From the NCBI GenBank assembly GCA_947496465.1, contig CANMCX010000006.1, forward strand, positions 1-64,000: DNA of 64,000 bases. The letters are read 5' to 3'. The stretch's first letter is position 1, and each line of letters starts with the position of its first letter. Under the pieces are notes generated by a model. That model made no database searches and was not told the DNA's origin. It was given only the letters and a program-made list of their open reading frames with translations. The stretch is from Marinifilum_A sediminis. Its GTDB lineage: Bacteria; Bacteroidota; Bacteroidia; Bacteroidales; Marinifilaceae. Made by a program: the position numbers and the translations under genes. Positions 62,980-64,000 of this stretch are shown here, piece by piece.

Positions 62980-63438
62980 CTAGTTCACCTGAAATTGAAT
63001 TTCGGTAATGTTGTTTTCAGGAGCTTCAAAATCACAATTGATATACAATTCACGGCAGGTTTTACCGGCTTCTATATTTTCAGCTTTCATTTCTTCTGTT
63101 ATTGCTTCATAAGAGGTCATCATCTGATCCCAGGGACCCAAATGAGTTTTCTTCACGTGTACATATTCTTCTAACTTCTCCAATTTGAATTTATCACTTG
63201 TAAACGAATTGCCGAATGTTGCAACGGGCAAACAAATTTTCAACTCAAATTCTTCTACGGTAACACAAGTCTCCCATTTGTAGATCCAGTATTGTGGACC
63301 TGAAGGATGTAATCCCGCATTCACAGCTTCCTGTACAATTTCCTTTGGAAAGTTTTCAATGTTTTTAATTAAATCTTCTAAAGTTGTTCTCACTACTTTG
63401 GACAATACTGTCATTGCTGGTGCTGTTTGCTTCTTCAT
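62980..63438 (-). CDS. GyrI-like small-molecule-binding protein
   Basis: Encodes 152 aa. It has two AraC-effector-binding halves (TVLSKVVRTTLEDLIKNIEN, KLEEYVHVKKTHLGPWDQMM, ending NNITEIQFQVN). No DNA-binding domain. Same strand as the WYL regulator, 111 bases upstream of it, probably in one unit or regulon. Confidence 0.78.
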   Translation of the reverse strand: MKKQTAPAMTVLSKVVRTTLEDLIKNIENFPKEIVQEAVNAGLHPSGPQYWIYKWETCVTVEEFELKICLPVATFGNSFTSDKFKLEKLEEYVHVKKTHLGPWDQMMTSYEAITEEMKAENIEAGKTCRELYINCDFEAPENNITEIQFQVN

Positions 63439-63702
63439 AATTTCATTTTTTAAATTAACAATACAACAAATCTAAGTGACACTTGTGACAGCAGTATGTC
63501 AGTAGGATTTAAATTTCAGTGTTTTTTTGTCATAATTAGAAAAAAGTGTTCAGCTACCAGTTATCAGCTAAAAGTTAGTATATCATGAAATTTTATTGTG
63601 AATTCCAACCTTAGTTGGAGATCCAAAGTATTCATCTTTTTGCTTATCTACCATTTCCCATTCTACTTTTTAACCTTTTGACTTTTCAACTTTTCTACTA
63701 TA

Positions 63703-64000
63703 CTACCACAAAGGCTTCCTGGCTTCACATCCGATATCAATCTGATGGCAAACGTGATTTGCAAAACCATATCCAGCTTCTGAATAGATGTCGTAAACTG
63801 CATCAACATTCATTTTTTCGAGCTGTTTGCGTTCATCCTCGTAACGGGCAATGGCTGCAATGCTTCCATTATAAGAGGTTTTCTGGAGACGTTCTATGGC
63901 AAATAGGTTTGATTTGTGATCGTTCATGCAGAGCATTACTAAATGCACCTTGTGATGATTAGGTTTCTCAAAGATATTTTCCCAAAATTCACTATCCGCA
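63703..64000 (-). CDS. TrkA-N/KefC-type NAD-binding protein, 3' part (cut by window edge)
   Basis: The frame is open from the window edge to TAG 63705-63703; its upstream part reads ADSEFWENIFEKPNHHKVHL and continues as VMLCMNDHKSNLFAIERLQK, with no start needed at 63948. The strand-helix pattern and ...IAAIARYEDERKQLEKMNVD resemble the end of a Rossmann-type TrkA-N domain of potassium channels or Kef antiporters. The 5' part lies beyond 64000. Confidence 0.7.
   Translation of the reverse strand, partial: ADSEFWENIFEKPNHHKVHLVMLCMNDHKSNLFAIERLQKTSYNGSIAAIARYEDERKQLEKMNVDAVYDIYSEAGYGFANHVCHQIDIGCEARKPLW

Noticed and set aside
1..64000. CRISPR arrays, tRNA and rRNA genes, IS transposases.
   Set aside because: Looked for and not seen; the only repeat arrays are the 42-bp, 7-bp and AAT arrays described.

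Overview
The window (about 35% G+C by eye) looks like a chromosome segment from a marine-type Bacteroidota, probably near Marinifilaceae/Marinilabiliales. The assignment is inference. It rests on a GLPGLI-type secreted protein, a fused ABC permease/M1 peptidase, a DUF6268 barrel, LytS/LytTR and GbsR/MarR regulators, TAnnTTTG-like promoters, AT-rich leaders with weak Shine-Dalgarno sequences, and REP-like GACTCC-GAA-GGAGTC hairpins.

Layout. 1-2.64 kb is an integron-like cassette array: a tyrosine recombinase, an attI-like junction, a 0.52-kb structured cassette with a possible 54-aa ORF, and a cassette for a small membrane protein. Two attC-like hairpins follow the integron rule that the outer arm of a cassette's own attC is the reverse complement of the cassette's first bases. 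2.96-3.49 kb is a small gene split by an element made of 42-bp tandem repeats. 3.5-17.7 kb holds a hypothetical gene, an EEP-family phosphohydrolase, a 4Fe-4S-type uracil-DNA glycosylase, an ABC/M1 pair, a GLPGLI-like protein, a two-component system, an M3 peptidase and a serine beta-lactamase-like hydrolase.

17.9-33.8 kb is an efflux region. A complete RND operon is controlled by a GbsR/MarR-type repressor with three matching operators (GTTCG-N8-CGAAC). A LytS/LytTR pair is divergent from a second RND operon, which also carries a DUF2141 protein with a TolC-like N-terminus, a TolC protein and a beta-barrel protein. 34-37.7 kb has a PHP phosphoesterase fused to ACT domains plus small genes. 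38-49.3 kb is tetrapyrrole synthesis (hemA, hemC, hemB, hemE on +; hemD, hemL on -), interrupted by a sensor kinase, a SPOR-like protein, an orphan contractile-injection tube protein and a threonine dehydratase. 49.6-56.3 kb carries a RelA-like (p)ppGpp synthetase with a degenerate hydrolase, dnaX and a monomeric isocitrate dehydrogenase.

56.4-60.5 kb, on the minus strand, is a fluoride-response operon: a fluoride (crcB-type) riboswitch, a CLC-F-like transporter, a DUF190 protein, enolase (the classic fluoride-inhibited enzyme), a SpoIIAA-like protein and MarC, with overlapping stops and starts from DUF190 onward. 60.8-63.4 kb has an SRPBCC/GyrI-like protein, a WYL regulator and a second GyrI-like protein. 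The last 300 bases are the 3' part of a TrkA-N-type gene cut by the window edge. No tRNA, rRNA or CRISPR array was seen.
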